64,000 nt of DNA from Zarea fungicola (taxonomy: Eukaryota > Ascomycota > Sordariomycetes > Hypocreales > Cordycipitaceae): contig FWCC01000151.1 in NCBI GenBank assembly GCA_900169235.1, positions 1 through 64,000 of the forward strand, written 5' to 3'. The notes under the pieces are model-generated. The model saw only the letters and a program-made list of their open reading frames with translations, searched no databases and had not been told where the DNA came from. This document shows, piece after piece, positions 12,556 through 23,855 of this stretch. The position numbers and the translations under genes are program-made. Position 1 is the stretch's first letter, and each line of letters opens with the position of its first letter.

Positions 12556-13308
12556 TCACTCCCACTCTTTACCATCTCCCTTCAAGTACTGGTCCAAATC
12601 CTGCCGTCCATAGATTTCCGCCTGGAATCGCGCCGCCCGTTCCCGCTCCTTGGCCGCCCGCTCCTTGCGCTCTTTGGCGGTGAGCTGGCGCTTGGCCTCC
12701 CTGGCCTCCGCCTCGGCCCTCTTTTGCGCCTCCGTCTTTTCTGGCAGCGTCGCGCCGATGCCGAGCGTATTGTCCTTTGGCAGCACCTTGATCGGGTACC
12801 GCGAACCTTCCCCTTCTCGGCCAAGGCCGGTGCGCGCGTCCGGGTTCCAGCCTTGCGACGCCAACGCCCGCAGTCCCATGCGCGACCGGTCCAGTGCAGA
12901 CGGAGGATGTGAATGCTCCAGGCTGACCTGATGCGCCAGCGAGGCCTCGTGGGCTTCGATTGTAGTAGTTACTGGCAGCGAGCAGACTGTGCACAGCTCG
13001 TGCTCCTGTGTCGACGCCGTGGAGACGCTGCTGCTCGCATCGCCCATGTCGCTGCTTGTGCCAACCTTGGGCGTGGAGGGCTTGCTCCTATCTCCCAGTA
13101 CTATGCTGGCATACAAGTCGCTCGCCGTAGAGTCGGTCGGTTTCGTCGACGGTAGCGTAGAAATGTAGTCGTCTGTGTCTTGGGCCTTGACAAATTCGAC
13201 TTTGGTCCGCTTCAGCCCAGAGCCAAAGGCCCGTTTGCGGTGCAGCGGAACGTCATCTTCCTCGTCGTGGTCGCTTCTCTCTTCGCTGTGCCGCGATCGC
13301 CGCATCAC
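12556..13308 (-). CDS. G-patch domain protein with C2H2-like finger
   Basis: 250-residue, single-exon, predicted nuclear protein. It has a basic/acidic N-terminus, then a C2H2-like finger with Cys106, Cys109, His120 and His126 (C-x2-C-x10-H-x5-H). A G-patch follows at about 145-190 (GLRALASQGWNPDARTGLGR, then GSRYPIKVLPKDNTLGIG). A long charged alpha-helix, probably coiled coil, rich in AEAREAKRQLTAKERKERAA covers 190-235. G-patch proteins usually activate DEAH RNA helicases in splicing or ribosome assembly. The layout resembles human GPANK1 and its fungal relatives, but the helicase partner is unknown. It lies 330 bases downstream of EXO5 on the same strand. Either of two adjacent ATGs could be used. 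Confidence 0.82.
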   Translation of the reverse strand: MMRRSRHSEERSDHDEEDDVPLHRKRAFGSGLKRTKVEFVKAQDTDDYISTLPSTKPTDSTASDLYASIVLGDRSKPSTPKVGTSSDMGDASSSVSTASTQEHELCTVCSLPVTTTIEAHEASLAHQVSLEHSHPPSALDRSRMGLRALASQGWNPDARTGLGREGEGSRYPIKVLPKDNTLGIGATLPEKTEAQKRAEAEAREAKRQLTAKERKERAAKERERAARFQAEIYGRQDLDQYLKGDGKEWE

Positions 13309-13638
13309 CAGAATGGCACACTTCGTCTATCGTAGCACTTTTTCTGCGAGTTTCAGTGGCATTGCCTCGGAGCAAAATGTCGTAGGAAGTGTTTAAAAAT
13401 ATTGGTGGGGCAGTGATGACGGTGAACACCCTGCTGCCTAGCCATTTTGGACCTGCTCGTCATGGTTCGGTTTCGTTTTCAGCCTCACAACGGAGTGAAT
13501 CGATGCATTATCTCAAGGCGAAAGCCTCGTAATAAAGTTTTTTTTTTTTTAAAAAAAAAAAATCTTGAATATATTTGTTTCTCGCATTTCATTAATACAT
13601 CTTGGCAGTCAACACAGCAGTGGTCATCGCTACCAAGT
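13309..13638. other. Spacer between EXO5 and the G-patch gene
   Basis: 330 bases between two same-strand genes. It contains adjacent T and A homopolymers at about 13540-13562, which may act in 3' end formation of EXO5. Nothing else is seen. Confidence 0.55.
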
Positions 13639-15262
13639 TTACTTTGGCTGCTTGTCAGCAGTCCGTAACCGCTCATGCACCTTGTCAACGCGCTTGGAGT
13701 CCATCGCTTCCCTCCATGTACAAACGTCAGCAAATTCACAAGTTCGACATTTAAATGCCTCTTCCAATGTAACGCCAGAAGCCCGGCGCTCTCCTCGCCA
13801 CCAAGCCATGTAGACGTTCAAGTACTCATCCAATACTGTCCGAGAAACTGGAAAGTCATGGTGCCCAATTTCTTGACCGTCATCTCTATATATATACTGC
13901 ACTCGGAGCATATCGCCCATGGACTGATCCCCGTCAGGGAATGCGAGATGTACCTCATGGTTCACCAGTGGGAGCATTTCTCGTAGACTCTTATACTTTA
14001 TGGCATCCGCTGCTTCGGAATCTGCCGATGAATTGGGCGGGTCGCCAATACACTCAACCGTCTGCCAGGAGCTAGACGGGGTCACATCAAATATTTCTTC
14101 GTAGAGACTTGCCATTTGCGCAATAAATGCATCGGAGAACGGCTCATCCGGGTCTAGACCGTATCGGCGAAAAACTTTATAAAAGTCTAACCGCCCGGCT
14201 GCAAGATCAGACAAGAAGCGATGATATAGTAGCAACTGTATCTTTGCAGGACGTAATAGCGACTTGGAGGCTTTGACAAGTGAGCCTCTAGTCTTGACAT
14301 CAGCGAGGTAGACTTTTGGGCCCCTCTGTTTCGTTTTCACCGGCTTCTCCGACAAGGCAAAGAAGTCTGTGAGTTTAGATTGTTGCTGCTTCTCCTTTTC
14401 AGCCTCTTGACTGAGCTCAAATTCAAATTCCGGATTAGGATTATCGTGGCTCAGACTGTCAATCACGCCATTGACGAGATTGCCGTCCACGATACCCCAG
14501 ATCTCGAGTTCCCTTGTAAGCCCAGTCTCGCGTAGCGTACGTAGCCCTTGAACTAAGTTCCAGAGCTTCAGGCCAAATCCGTCTTCGCGGCTAAGTACCT
14601 CGACGGGCACAGTGGTGTGAACCTCGTCTTCCAGTTTCTGATGCAGTTTGGACCCCTGTCGCATGGCCGCTGTGCGGGTCCGGCGACCACCTGGAAGCCT
14701 GGATAGGGTATACCAGTACTGCAGTTCGCACCACGCACCGGATGTCAGGTCCGAAACTGTAAGAGGCCGCCGGGGAAAGGAGCGGAACTTCTGCAGCGGC
14801 GAGCGGTGGTCGTCAAACTCGTCTTCAAAGTCCTCACTGACAGGCGCAGGTCTTGGTGTTGGCTCATCCGCCTCACCTTTTGCAAGTTCATCTGGAGCAT
14901 GGTTTACTGGTTTCTTCAAAGTCAGTCAGACCTCCTGGACAGGCAATTCGCAAAAAGTGAGAGCCAAGGCTAAAAAAGAAGGGTCACATACGAACCGCGG
15001 AGCGGATCTCGCCGTCTGCCAGGAGTAGCAACGTTGTTGCAGATGCATCAACCTCAGGGCATTTGGTGAGCTTATCAGCACTTTGTACAGCCAGTTCATG
15101 TTGCTTCAAAAGGCCCGAGTCAATATCAGAACGCGCAGGTAATGTATCAATTGCACGCGCGACGTCCTCCTTAGTCTCTGCGTCCTTTGTCAGCTGTATC
15201 AGGAGTTTCTCGTCATCAGTTGAGAGATTGTAGTAGAATTCGCCGTCGTCCTCGTCCATCAT
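13639..15262 (-). CDS. EXO5: Exonuclease V (Exo5/Dem1), Fe-S nuclease
   Basis: Single-strand-specific exonuclease of the Exo5/Dem1 family, with roles in mitochondrial and nuclear genome maintenance in other fungi. Two exons: 15262-14992 and 14906-13639, with an 85-nt intron bounded by GTATGT and CCAG, giving 512 residues. A GTTCGT/GAAG pair nearby would also keep frame and changes only two or three residues. The first 90 residues are acidic and poorly conserved. The nuclease core shows SGAWCELQYWY with Cys150, GVIDSL with Asp240, and LADVKTRG with Asp293 and Lys295, the PD-(D/E)xK signature of RecB-like nucleases. The C-terminal CRTCEFADVC (Cys477, 480, 486) with Cys150 should bind a 4Fe-4S cluster. 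All expected ligands are present. It is transcribed divergently from the F-box gene 870 bases away. Confidence 0.92.
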
Positions 15263-16134
15263 CTATTGTGAACTGGCATTGTGTGGTGCAAGTACCATGC
15301 GCGTGAATGAGTTGGAAAGGCAGCGCGTAAAGTGGCGAACCACTTCATGATGGGGTCACCCAGGCTGCCGCGACCTGGACACGACATCACGTGCATCAGA
15401 CAAAATAGCACAGATTAGCTACCATGAGGCGAAATGTCCATCCCATATGCAATCTAGGTATATATTTAGTCCTTGCAACAAATAATGTAATGCATTTTTT
15501 TGGAATACGAGTTCATTAGACAGCCACTTGCGTGCAACGTAGAGTCATACGCCACGTGCCCTTTGGTCGTGGCTGGTGCTGTGGCTGGGCAATCCAAAAG
15601 CGGCAGCCTGGCTTTCCCTCGAGCCTGATTGATCGTCATTTAGCCAACAATTCTGGTTGCCTTCTACCGCTTTTTCGACTTTTTCTCCATTCGCTTTATT
15701 TTTCTTTTGTCTTTTCTGCCGCTCCCGTCTCGTATTATTCTGCCTTACCGCCGTGCCCAAAGAATTCAGCTGCCTAACACAGCCGCCGCCCCTGTTCCAG
15801 GTTCGTGTAGATCAAGTGAGGTTTATTAGGCGATTCGCTTAGCCGTGTGGGTTGCCCCATAACTCAATGGCGAGGGTTTTCCCTTCCCTCCCATCTATTC
15901 GCCTCATCAACCTCGCTGGAGCTGTAGCCTGCAGCCACCTGTTCCAGATCTGTGACTGACCCCCTCCAAGTGGAGTCCCAACCCGACAAGGCAGCACGAT
16001 TTGAAGCAGCCACATGCCCAGTGCCTGCTGTTGGGATAGTCGAGAGAGTTAGATAAAAGGAGTCTATTCTTCTCTAAGAAATTATCCCAAGAGACAAATC
16101 GCATTTCTCCCTCATTATTGATGAAGGTCCTGTC
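15263..16134. other. Divergent promoter region EXO5 / F-box gene
   Basis: 870 bases shared upstream of EXO5 (-) and the F-box gene (+). Pyrimidine-rich stretches at about 15660-15780 look like leader or promoter sequence. No gene is seen. Confidence 0.55.
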
Positions 16135-16737
16135 ATGGAATCTACATTCGAATCCCCTGACCTCCGCCATCGCGGCCCCGCTAGCCGGATAGTGCTACCC
16201 TACGACTGCCCGATAGAGACTGACCCTGCGTCGTCAAAACTTGATTTAATGTCCCTTCCAACGGAGATTCACATAGCCATCTCTCAGCATCTGACATATC
16301 CAGACGCTCTTTCGCTCAAGCATACCAATGCGCACTTTCGCAGCCTCGTGAGCACAGGTGTCGATCTCAAGATTGAGTGGCTTCTTGAGCGTCGCCGGCT
16401 CCATCTCGAGTGCCCCAACGCCCATAAATGCGACCTGGGCAGTGACTTGCGGTTCTGCCGTGGGAGCGTCCCGTAGGTCACCCAGCGCATAATTTATATC
16501 GAAAGCTAACAAATTCCCAGACTGTTGATGCGCCGCCGGCGACAGCATTTTGAGTGCGAGTCTCGGCCCGGCCTTGGTTGTCTTGTCTACGGTACCGACA
16601 AATGCATCCATAAGCCCAAAATGCTGGGTGGTTGGCGACACTGGCTGCGAAAGAGCTTCACTGTTGAACTTTGGTGGATTGCAGTAGCGCTCTTGCCATT
16701 GCTGTGCTTCGGTTTCTGGAGAGTATGTTTTGAATAA
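16135..16737 (+). CDS. F-box protein with C-terminal membrane anchor
   Basis: Predicted substrate receptor of an SCF ubiquitin ligase. Two exons: 16135-16472 and 16521-16737, with a 48-nt intron, giving 184 residues. The F-box is at about residues 37-85 (LPTEIHIAISQHLTYPDALS, then LKHTNAHFRSLV). A cysteine-containing block follows across the splice junction (ECPNAHKCDLGSDLRFCRG, then HFECESRPGLGCLVYGTDKC). The protein ends in a hydrophobic helix, WWIAVALLPLLCFGFW, followed by RVCFE, consistent with a tail anchor in an internal membrane. The cysteine block recurs in many sordariomycete F-box proteins of this size, from memory. The substrate is unknown. The start codon was chosen because the F-box then sits near the N-terminus. 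Confidence 0.82.
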
Positions 16738-18128
16738 AAGCTGGTGTCCGACGGCCTGGCGGGCATGTTGTCCAAGTAACTTGTAGGATATGTGCAGAAA
16801 TAATATTAATATCTAATAATGAATAACATGAATTGCTTATTTAAATAACGGCCTCAGAAGTTGTTTGTGAGTACTGCCAGTTTGATGTGGCGCTGGCGAT
16901 CCGTTTCTACAATGAGTTGACAGCGTTACCGCTTCCTAACCTTGCTAAATTGTAGAATAATTTGAGTAGTGATTATAATACACTCAAGTTTACTCCGTAG
17001 TTTCTTTTAATTAAATGTATTTGATTAACTTATTAGCTTACTGGCCAGTCGTGCAGCGAGGTACCAGTACTTCTTGACCATGGAAGCAGTTGATTAGCGG
17101 GATTAGGCAGTGGGCGGGCTAATTTTATCACGGCAATCGCCAATTACGAATCCCATGCTTCTAGTCAAAGCATAAGCTGATGCCCTAAGGCTTCCATCAG
17201 GAAGCCTTAGGCATGGGCTAGACAGTAGGAAACCTGAAATTTACCTAACGGATTTCGAAAAACGCCTGACAACTAATCGTCTTGCGGTGTTCCTAGTGCT
17301 GGCAATTTTCTTATTGCTAGTGTTTCTCCTATCAGTGACTAGCACTTCTCGCTGGTAGCTTTCTGTTGAGCCAAAAAGCAGACACTTACGCAACGCTTTT
17401 ATACGTTCGTCAGCCCTCATAACCTGCTTAACATATTCCTATTAAGTACACTTGGCAACTGATTTTCCCCAAGTAGAAAGTACGGCTTAGCCGCCGTTGT
17501 GCGGGCGTGTAACCGCCAGTTAAAACCGTTCGAACTACCAACGTCTACTAGTTAACAAACTAACGTATTAGTTAGAGGTCACCCTACGGAGTACTAACTA
17601 AATCAATCCAACTAGACAAACGCCGCGCGACGGGATGCTCCCGCGGCCCCACGAAACCGGCCCAGGTGTCTCGTGCTAACTAGTAAAAGCCATCGTTTCT
17701 ACGTCTACGTGGTCCTGTCCTCATTTTTGGACATATGCAGCCTGTAGGAAACCAAAGCAATACTTTGAATGTACCTTATAGACAGACAGGATGGCTACTC
17801 CTCAAACTGCATCGCCACTGTGCCCTGGTTCGCAATTGGTATGCAGGCACCCCCTGTCTGCAGCCTGCAGAGAAACACCAATAAAAACCTGCATATACGC
17901 GCCTTTCTGCAGGTCTGAGGCAAAAGTCCCCCTAAATCCGCCTGCCCAGTAGCAATCTGCCCACAGGAAATGACAAACACTTGCGCAACCACGCCAGTTA
18001 AAACCGCCAATGTCTGCTTTTCGGCGCGGCATGTTTTTTCTCAACACAGGCCTAGATGGACTAATCTGAACTTAAGCTGAACATTTGCATAATACTGATA
18101 TATTTAAACTTGATTTCCGAATTGACAA
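16738..18128. other. A/T-rich gene-free spacer with repeat fragments
   Basis: 1.4 kb without a supported gene. It holds a near-perfect hairpin at 17184-17211, a 15-bp direct repeat at 17514-17528 and 17992-18006, several 'actagttaacaaactaac'-type inverted motifs at about 17545-17605, and the 12-mer gtgctaactagt (17673-17684) that recurs inside a palindrome at 52.8 kb. It looks like degraded transposon-derived sequence, but no transposase frame survives. Confidence 0.5.
17184..17211. repeat. Perfect 12-bp inverted repeat (hairpin)
   Basis: cctaaggcttcc and ggaagccttagg flank a 4-base loop. The outer 'tgcc/ggca' bases extend the stem with one bulge. Confidence 0.85.
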
Positions 18129-20688
18129 ATGAAGAAAGCGAAGGAACCGATCAAGAACCCGAGGCATGAGCAATGGCTTGCTTACATGCAAGATGCACGG
18201 GAGGAGTTGCATTCTGGCGCTTTGAGCGATCACGCATTCGCCGAAGAAAGACGATTTGTGAGAGAATCCTAGCTGATTGCTATCTACCTGAAAACTGCTG
18301 CTTGCTAACCATGTCCCTGCTTTTGAGTAGATACTACTACATCTTGAAGAGTTCTTACGCTACCATAGTGTTCACATTGCTGCAGACCCGCAAAGCCAGG
18401 ATACACAATCATTTCCCTACCAGTACACAAAACTGGCAGACGAAGACCATGAAGCCGATGAAGATCATAGCGAATCCGGCATAGCATTGGGTAGATTAAT
18501 CCCGCCTGATGGGAGAGTTGGACTCCCACTCGACCTGCATTGGACAGTCCACGTGGCGGAACACGACTGGATGCTACAGTGTATCAAAGAGCGCCGTCCC
18601 GCGACAGATTTTGATGCAGGCAATGGCTTCATTGATGAAGCAAGCAGGGCGAAAATTACTTCTCTCAGAAATTTTTTTGGTGAGGAATTCCAGACTTTTG
18701 GTGGCTTCATCGTCTGGGACATCGATCCCTGGAAACAGGATAATATCGTGTACAACATAGGATGCTACGAACCATGCATCAGGATATCGGAAGACGGGGA
18801 AGCGAGCCATCATTTTACTGAGAGTCGTCCGTTCATTAAATGGCTGGACCGGCAAAATTCGCTCTGCCAGGTCGATCAGCAACTGAGCCGAGTTGCTCCA
18901 TGGCAAAGAATCATACTCTGCCAAGGCCTCTCTCTTGCGCCAGACAAAAACGTGGCTATTCCTTTCCATTTATTTCCCAACGCAGTCGAGCCAATACGCT
19001 TGTCGACTAATCTGCACCTATCAGGTGCCCGTAGGGGTGGAAGCGAGACGACAAATCCATATTCCGACCCAGAGAATGCATTCCATATCACCTTCTATGA
19101 AAGGTTCATGCCGCAGTCCAAGGATCTACTCAAAGCAACTAAATCAAGGAACTTGAAAGTGGGCCACCTCTTTGGAAAGCCAGAAGACGATGGCAACAAG
19201 AACCCTGATGAGCTGGCGTTTCGACGCAGCGCATTCACAATGATTGCGACCAGCAGACCTACCCAAACGGAGAAACGATCGCTTTTGAACTGTGAAAGAT
19301 ATTGGACAATGCTGATTTTGAGTCCGTCTGGGTTTTTCCCTCTACCTACTGAAACTACCCGGGAAGATGGAGAGAAGAAAAAAGCAAGGACCCCAGTGAA
19401 AACCGCAGATACAAACATTCGCTGGAAGATCGATGTAGGACAGGCGAGTCAGCAAACTGCAGAACTATCTTGCATTGTCTATGCACTTAGAGAAGTCGAC
19501 AAACGATGGAGGCAGTTCAATGAATACATCGGAAGCTTGCTGGTTGAAGATTTCATGGACCCCAAGGCTTACACTACACTACTGTTCGACGATGAGACAT
19601 TCAGCCGGTCGAGACTCTACTTTTGGATCCTTGGTTGCCTCAACGATTTTGACGCTGATATTGAAGATAACATCAAACAATGGACGCTCTATCGGCAAGC
19701 GCGACTCCGCCATCTGCTTGATTTATCCCCTGAATCGTCATCTGCACCGTCGCCTCAATCGTCATCTGCACCGTCACCTCCACTGTCGTCTGAACCGTCA
19801 CCTGAAATTTCGCCTGAACAGTCGCTTAGATCGCCACCCGGGCCATCAAGCAAGTCAGCCGGAAAGAAGGTGCTAGATCCAAGGCTGGAATCAACGCCAG
19901 AACCACTGGAAGAAGCTTCACCACTTCCATTTGATAGCGCCAAGGACCTCATCAGGCTTCGGGAGCTCGACAAAGAAGCCCAGCAGATTAAGCAATTCTT
20001 GGAAGACTTGCGAAAAGAATTCAAGGCGAGGAGGGCGACAGTCCAAGGACTCCGCGATGGCCTTTTCAATGCCAGCGCATTGATGGAGAGCAGATCATCC
20101 ACCAGACTGGGCATGAACGTGCAGCTTCTCACGTACGTGAGCATCTTCTACCTGCCATTGGCATTCTGTGCTGGGCTGTGGGCCATTCCCAACATTAACG
20201 AGAACACGACGAGAAACCCCTTCATCTGCACAACTTTTCTGGTCGGATTTTGCACATACGCAGTGGTCTTCAATCTCGGAAACATTTCCGCGTTTCTGGG
20301 AGGTGCGTATTTCAGGCGCAGAGACCAACTGCTCCAGAAGATGGAAGGCGATCCTGATGAGTCTTGGAAAACGCGTCGGCGGCGATTTGACGAATTTCCT
20401 CCCAATCAAGAGCGGAAAACCCCATCAGAGTGGTGGATGGTCCGATACCAGATGCGCTGCCTGTTGCACAGGCTGTATCAAAAGATGAAAAATGTGGTGC
20501 CTTATCCCGTCGACAAAGAAATTGATATGGGCGAAATTTACTTTACCTCTAATCCAAACAGAAAGGAGCGGCTGCTAAAGGAGTTAGCTGAAAGGGATCG
20601 ACCGATGTGGCGAAGACGGATGAGCCTGCTATTTCGAAATATGAAGCCTAAGTGGCCTAATTCTGGTTCTGGCGCGGGAACTGTGTGA
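18129..20688 (+). CDS. CorA-like membrane protein (Mg2+ transporter family)
   Basis: Large protein of the fungal CorA-like cation channel group. Two exons: 18129-18257 and 18331-20688, with a 73-nt intron (GTGAGA..GTAG), giving 828 residues. The long frame alone starts on a TTG. Adding exon 1 (MKKAKEPIKNPRHEQWLAYM) supplies an ATG and splices in phase onto ILLHLEEFLRYHS. Residues 96-560 form a soluble domain. A Ser/Pro tandem region (SSAPSPQSSSAPSPP and variants) follows at about 510-560, then a charged helical stalk. Two closely spaced membrane helices lie at about 641-661 (LLTYVSIFYLPLAFCAGLW) and 674-698. The two C-terminal helices are the CorA hallmark. However, the GMN selectivity motif expected after the first helix is replaced by AIPN, so magnesium transport is uncertain. 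Many fungal members have no assigned function. Confidence 0.8.
19736..19830 (+). repeat. Degenerate 24-30 bp tandem repeat inside the CorA-like gene
   Basis: Repeated tcatctgcaccgtc(g/a)cctc units encode a Ser-Ala-Pro-Ser-Pro linker. The units drift by single substitutions. Confidence 0.7.
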
Positions 20689-22433
20689 CTGGTGGTTGAG
20701 TCAACTGTCGCGTCGAGATTGTTGAAAGCCACCGCGTCAAAGGAGCAGTGGCATGCATAAGTGGCATACTGTTAGCTTTGTTCTCTTTCCAGACCATGAT
20801 GCAACTCTACACCAACTCTCGCTGCCGTTCTATATTTAGTGGCTGGCGCTAACAACAACTTATCGCACTCTTTACTGCGTACAGCATGTCAGGGCGTTGT
20901 GTGAAACAATAGACGAAGAAATGGGCATAATAAGCTTTCGATTAGATTTTAGAAAAAGCATAAATATAAGACCGGTATTGACTGATCATCTGTTGTGTCT
21001 GCCTTGCGAGCAGGTAGCTGAGTGTGAATGCCCTCGCCGCATCTTGGCACTTGTAGACAAAAACAGGAAGTAAATGATGTCCATACCAATAGTGTACAAA
21101 TAATTACAGGGTTTAAAGCGGACATTCCGGAAATTATCACAATAGTATCTTTTTTGGGTTGTCTTCTAACTACTCCCATTCACCTCTCTCGCACTGCTTG
21201 CTGTAGATATATTAGCGCTGGGTCCACCACCCATGTCATCATTCCAATGCACATCACTCTTTTCAGCCGTAGCAAAGCCCCTCTGGCCCTGTGAGGCTGA
21301 TGTCTTGGCCTGTCTTAGCCCTGCTACATTCGAGTTGATTGGACGAATCCTCCCTTATTTTCGTGGCTTCCACTTTCAAAGGCACGTAGGCTTTGTGCCG
21401 GCAATGGCTGCTCTCTGACACCACCTCGTTGCGCCTTTGGGCGCCTTGCACGATCATCACTAGCTGGATCGCCGTGGCTTCCTCAAGCCACCGTAGATTA
21501 AGAATAAGGTGTACGCCCGGAACCGCCGTTCGGTCAAGTTTTCAATGCAGCCTCTGAGTGAGAAAAGCATCCGTAAAAAATTACAGCAAATAAACCTGAC
21601 CGGATTTTGGAATGATTTAGTTACCAGTAATACGGGACATTTACAACACCGAATCAAAACTCCACAACCTGCGGCTTCCGTCGGTGAGACCCGTTCCCAG
21701 GTTCCAGCCCTCCAGGTAAGATGGGCCAATGCGGGGAACCTTTCAACTCTAGCTTTCGTTTCATGGAAAAAAGAAATGGCACTAGAACAATTCCATGGAA
21801 CTTTCGTATAGTAGCGTATTTGGCCCATTATGTAGCTGATGCTGTTTCTTACAGTCATTACAAGTGCTCGCTGAAACGGCCTCTTTGACTGAGGGCTGTA
21901 AGTCAGTGTTGGGGAAAAGGGCGACTACCGTTGACGGACGTATCGCAACCTGACGACAATTAAAAACCTAATTGCTGTTAGTTAGCACTTTCTCCAGTTA
22001 AAAAAAACCTTTCAATGGCCGCATTACAATCTTGCAACCTTGTGGCTGCGAGAGTCAGCCCAAGATCGTCGACCAAGTGCCACACTTGAGTAGAATGGGG
22101 TTCGGTGGAGAGACACAAGTGAAGTCTCACCTGTTCCGTGGTATTATAAGCTTGTTTTTAGTGTCGACAGGATCAACAGAGCTGAAGTTGAAAGAGGCAG
22201 AACCAAGCTTCTTTAGCTTGGCTGTTCTATTTTGAGGAAGGTCTGATCAATAATGCCTCAGAGATGCACTCTCGTTTGGACTATAAAGATGAGCTGTTTC
22301 CTGCCATAAATCCCAACTTCTTCAGACTCCAACAAGACAAACAATTTCAGCAGCTTCAATAGCTTCTCAAACACTCTACTTACCTTCCATACTCTATCAA
22401 TCATCTCCATTTCTCCCCCTTTCCATCTTCAAT
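20689..22433. other. Intergenic, no gene supported
   Basis: 1.7 kb between the CorA-like gene and a secreted-protein gene. Short frames only. The 3' 150 bases are the TATA box and pyrimidine-rich leader of the gene at 22434. Confidence 0.55.
22282..22287 (+). promoter_or_regulatory. TATA box of the secreted-protein gene at 22434
   Basis: A tataaa element about 150 bases before the ATG, followed by a C/A/T-rich leader with CAAACAA and CTTCAA tracts, typical of highly expressed fungal genes. Confidence 0.5.
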
Positions 22434-23012
22434 ATGCAGTTCTCTCTTCTTGCTCTCGCTGGTCTTATCCCCAGCACCCTCGCTGCCGTCGCTGCCTCCC
22501 CCATTGAGTCCCGCGCACTCGCTGCCAACCAAAACTTTCAAGCCGCCGCCAGCAACTTCAACTTTACGGAAGACTTTGCTCCCGCGCTCGACTATGCTCT
22601 GAGCGCCCTCTACTCCATCCCAGATGATGTCCTCGGTGCCGGCGACGAGGCCACGAACAAGTGGTTCATCGACCACAACTACCGCAGCTCCGTCGCCAAG
22701 CTGAATGCTGACGATGGCGACGACGAAGATCTGGCCGCCCGTGACCTCATCGAGCTCGACGCCCGCGGTTTCTGGGAGGTGACCAAGTGCGTCGGCTCCA
22801 TCATGTGGGCCATTGGCTCGACAGCCATTCCCATTGCCAAGATTGCACGCATCAAGAAGTACATTGAGGCCCTCGGCGGCGTCAAGAAGGCCGTCGAGCT
22901 CATGCTCGGAGCTACCAGCAAGGCGGAGAAGCTCAAGGCAGGTGGTCAGGCCCTCGTCAGCCTCTCCGCTGAGCTCCTTGGCATTTCGGCCGTCAAGGCA
23001 AACTGCTTCTAA
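22434..23012 (+). CDS. Small secreted protein, helical C-terminus
   Basis: 192-residue single-exon protein of unknown function. A signal peptide is clear (MQFSLLALAGLIPSTLAAVA). An acidic, Ala-rich pro-like segment runs to about residue 100 and ends in the acidic stretch ADDGDDEDLAARD. The last 85 residues are very different: cationic, Gly/Ala/Lys/Ile-rich and predicted helical (GSTAIPIAKIARIKKYIEAL, then GGVKKAVELMLGATSKAEKL). They carry one Cys near their start (TKCVGS) and one at the very end (KANCF), which could close the domain by a disulphide. This precursor-plus-cationic-helical design recalls secreted antimicrobial or membrane-active polypeptides, but I recognise no named family. The TATA box and pyrimidine-rich leader suggest strong expression. 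No partner gene is adjacent. Confidence 0.8.
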   Translation: MQFSLLALAGLIPSTLAAVAASPIESRALAANQNFQAAASNFNFTEDFAPALDYALSALYSIPDDVLGAGDEATNKWFIDHNYRSSVAKLNADDGDDEDLAARDLIELDARGFWEVTKCVGSIMWAIGSTAIPIAKIARIKKYIEALGGVKKAVELMLGATSKAEKLKAGGQALVSLSAELLGISAVKANCF

Positions 23013-23855
23013 GCAGGTACTGTTTTACTGAGTCGGCAAAGAGTGTGGCATTTCTCGTGGAATCATATGTGCTTCTTCGTCGGTCGCGATCGCAGCCAAT
23101 TTGTTCGAGTGGCGAGAGAGGATTCAGATGTATATAGTCTCAAATGTTCTTTATCTCGAGTTTTATAGAACGTGGTATAAATTGGACGTAAATATACATA
23201 CTTACTTTGCACTGAATATGCTGATTCTTTCTACATTGGCCAAGCTTCGTGTATAGACACCACCCCAAGCAATAAGGTGCCAGCAACCCGCATCTGTACC
23301 GGGACCCCACTTGAAGAAATGGAAATAGACTGGATAACAATTCAAATTAGCCTATTTATATATGCTGATACCCCTCACTGTTTAGGTTCATCCGTCATGT
23401 CGTGCTTTGTAGATGGTCCATCTAATTGCCCGACTCGCCCCCACACATGTCGACGCAGCATCCCATTGGCTCAGTCTCCATCACGAAATCGTGCCACGAA
23501 TTGCGACAGCTTTTCAATGCTGTTAAGCACTACCCCTTGCTTACCATGTAAAATGACCCCTTTCACTAACAGCTTCCCTGTGTGGACGACTGCTCCATGG
23601 GCTTTGGCGTCGGCAAGACATTATACACGACGAATAACGTGATTCACCTTTTATGAATGCCGGCCAGCTACCGTTATTATAGACCCTTGTCTCGAAACTG
23701 GTTCATGATGACTTGTATATTTTAGGAAAGATCAGCTAACTATGGGGAGAAGGTGAGAAGTATTTGTCTCTGTATAATAACCCCTTTATGTCCTTGGGTT
23801 TTAATTCTAGTTCATCTCACCCTCTTTTTCTCTAAACTGTTCATACTTAAGACCA
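23013..23855. other. Intergenic spacer
   Basis: 840 bases between two + strand genes. No gene or clear element is seen. The 3' end is presumably the promoter of the transporter at 23856. Confidence 0.55.

Noticed and set aside
17795..18047. Two overlapping minus-strand frames with several Cys and Trp
   Set aside because: They overlap in different frames within repeat-bearing sequence. Neither has a signal peptide or domain.
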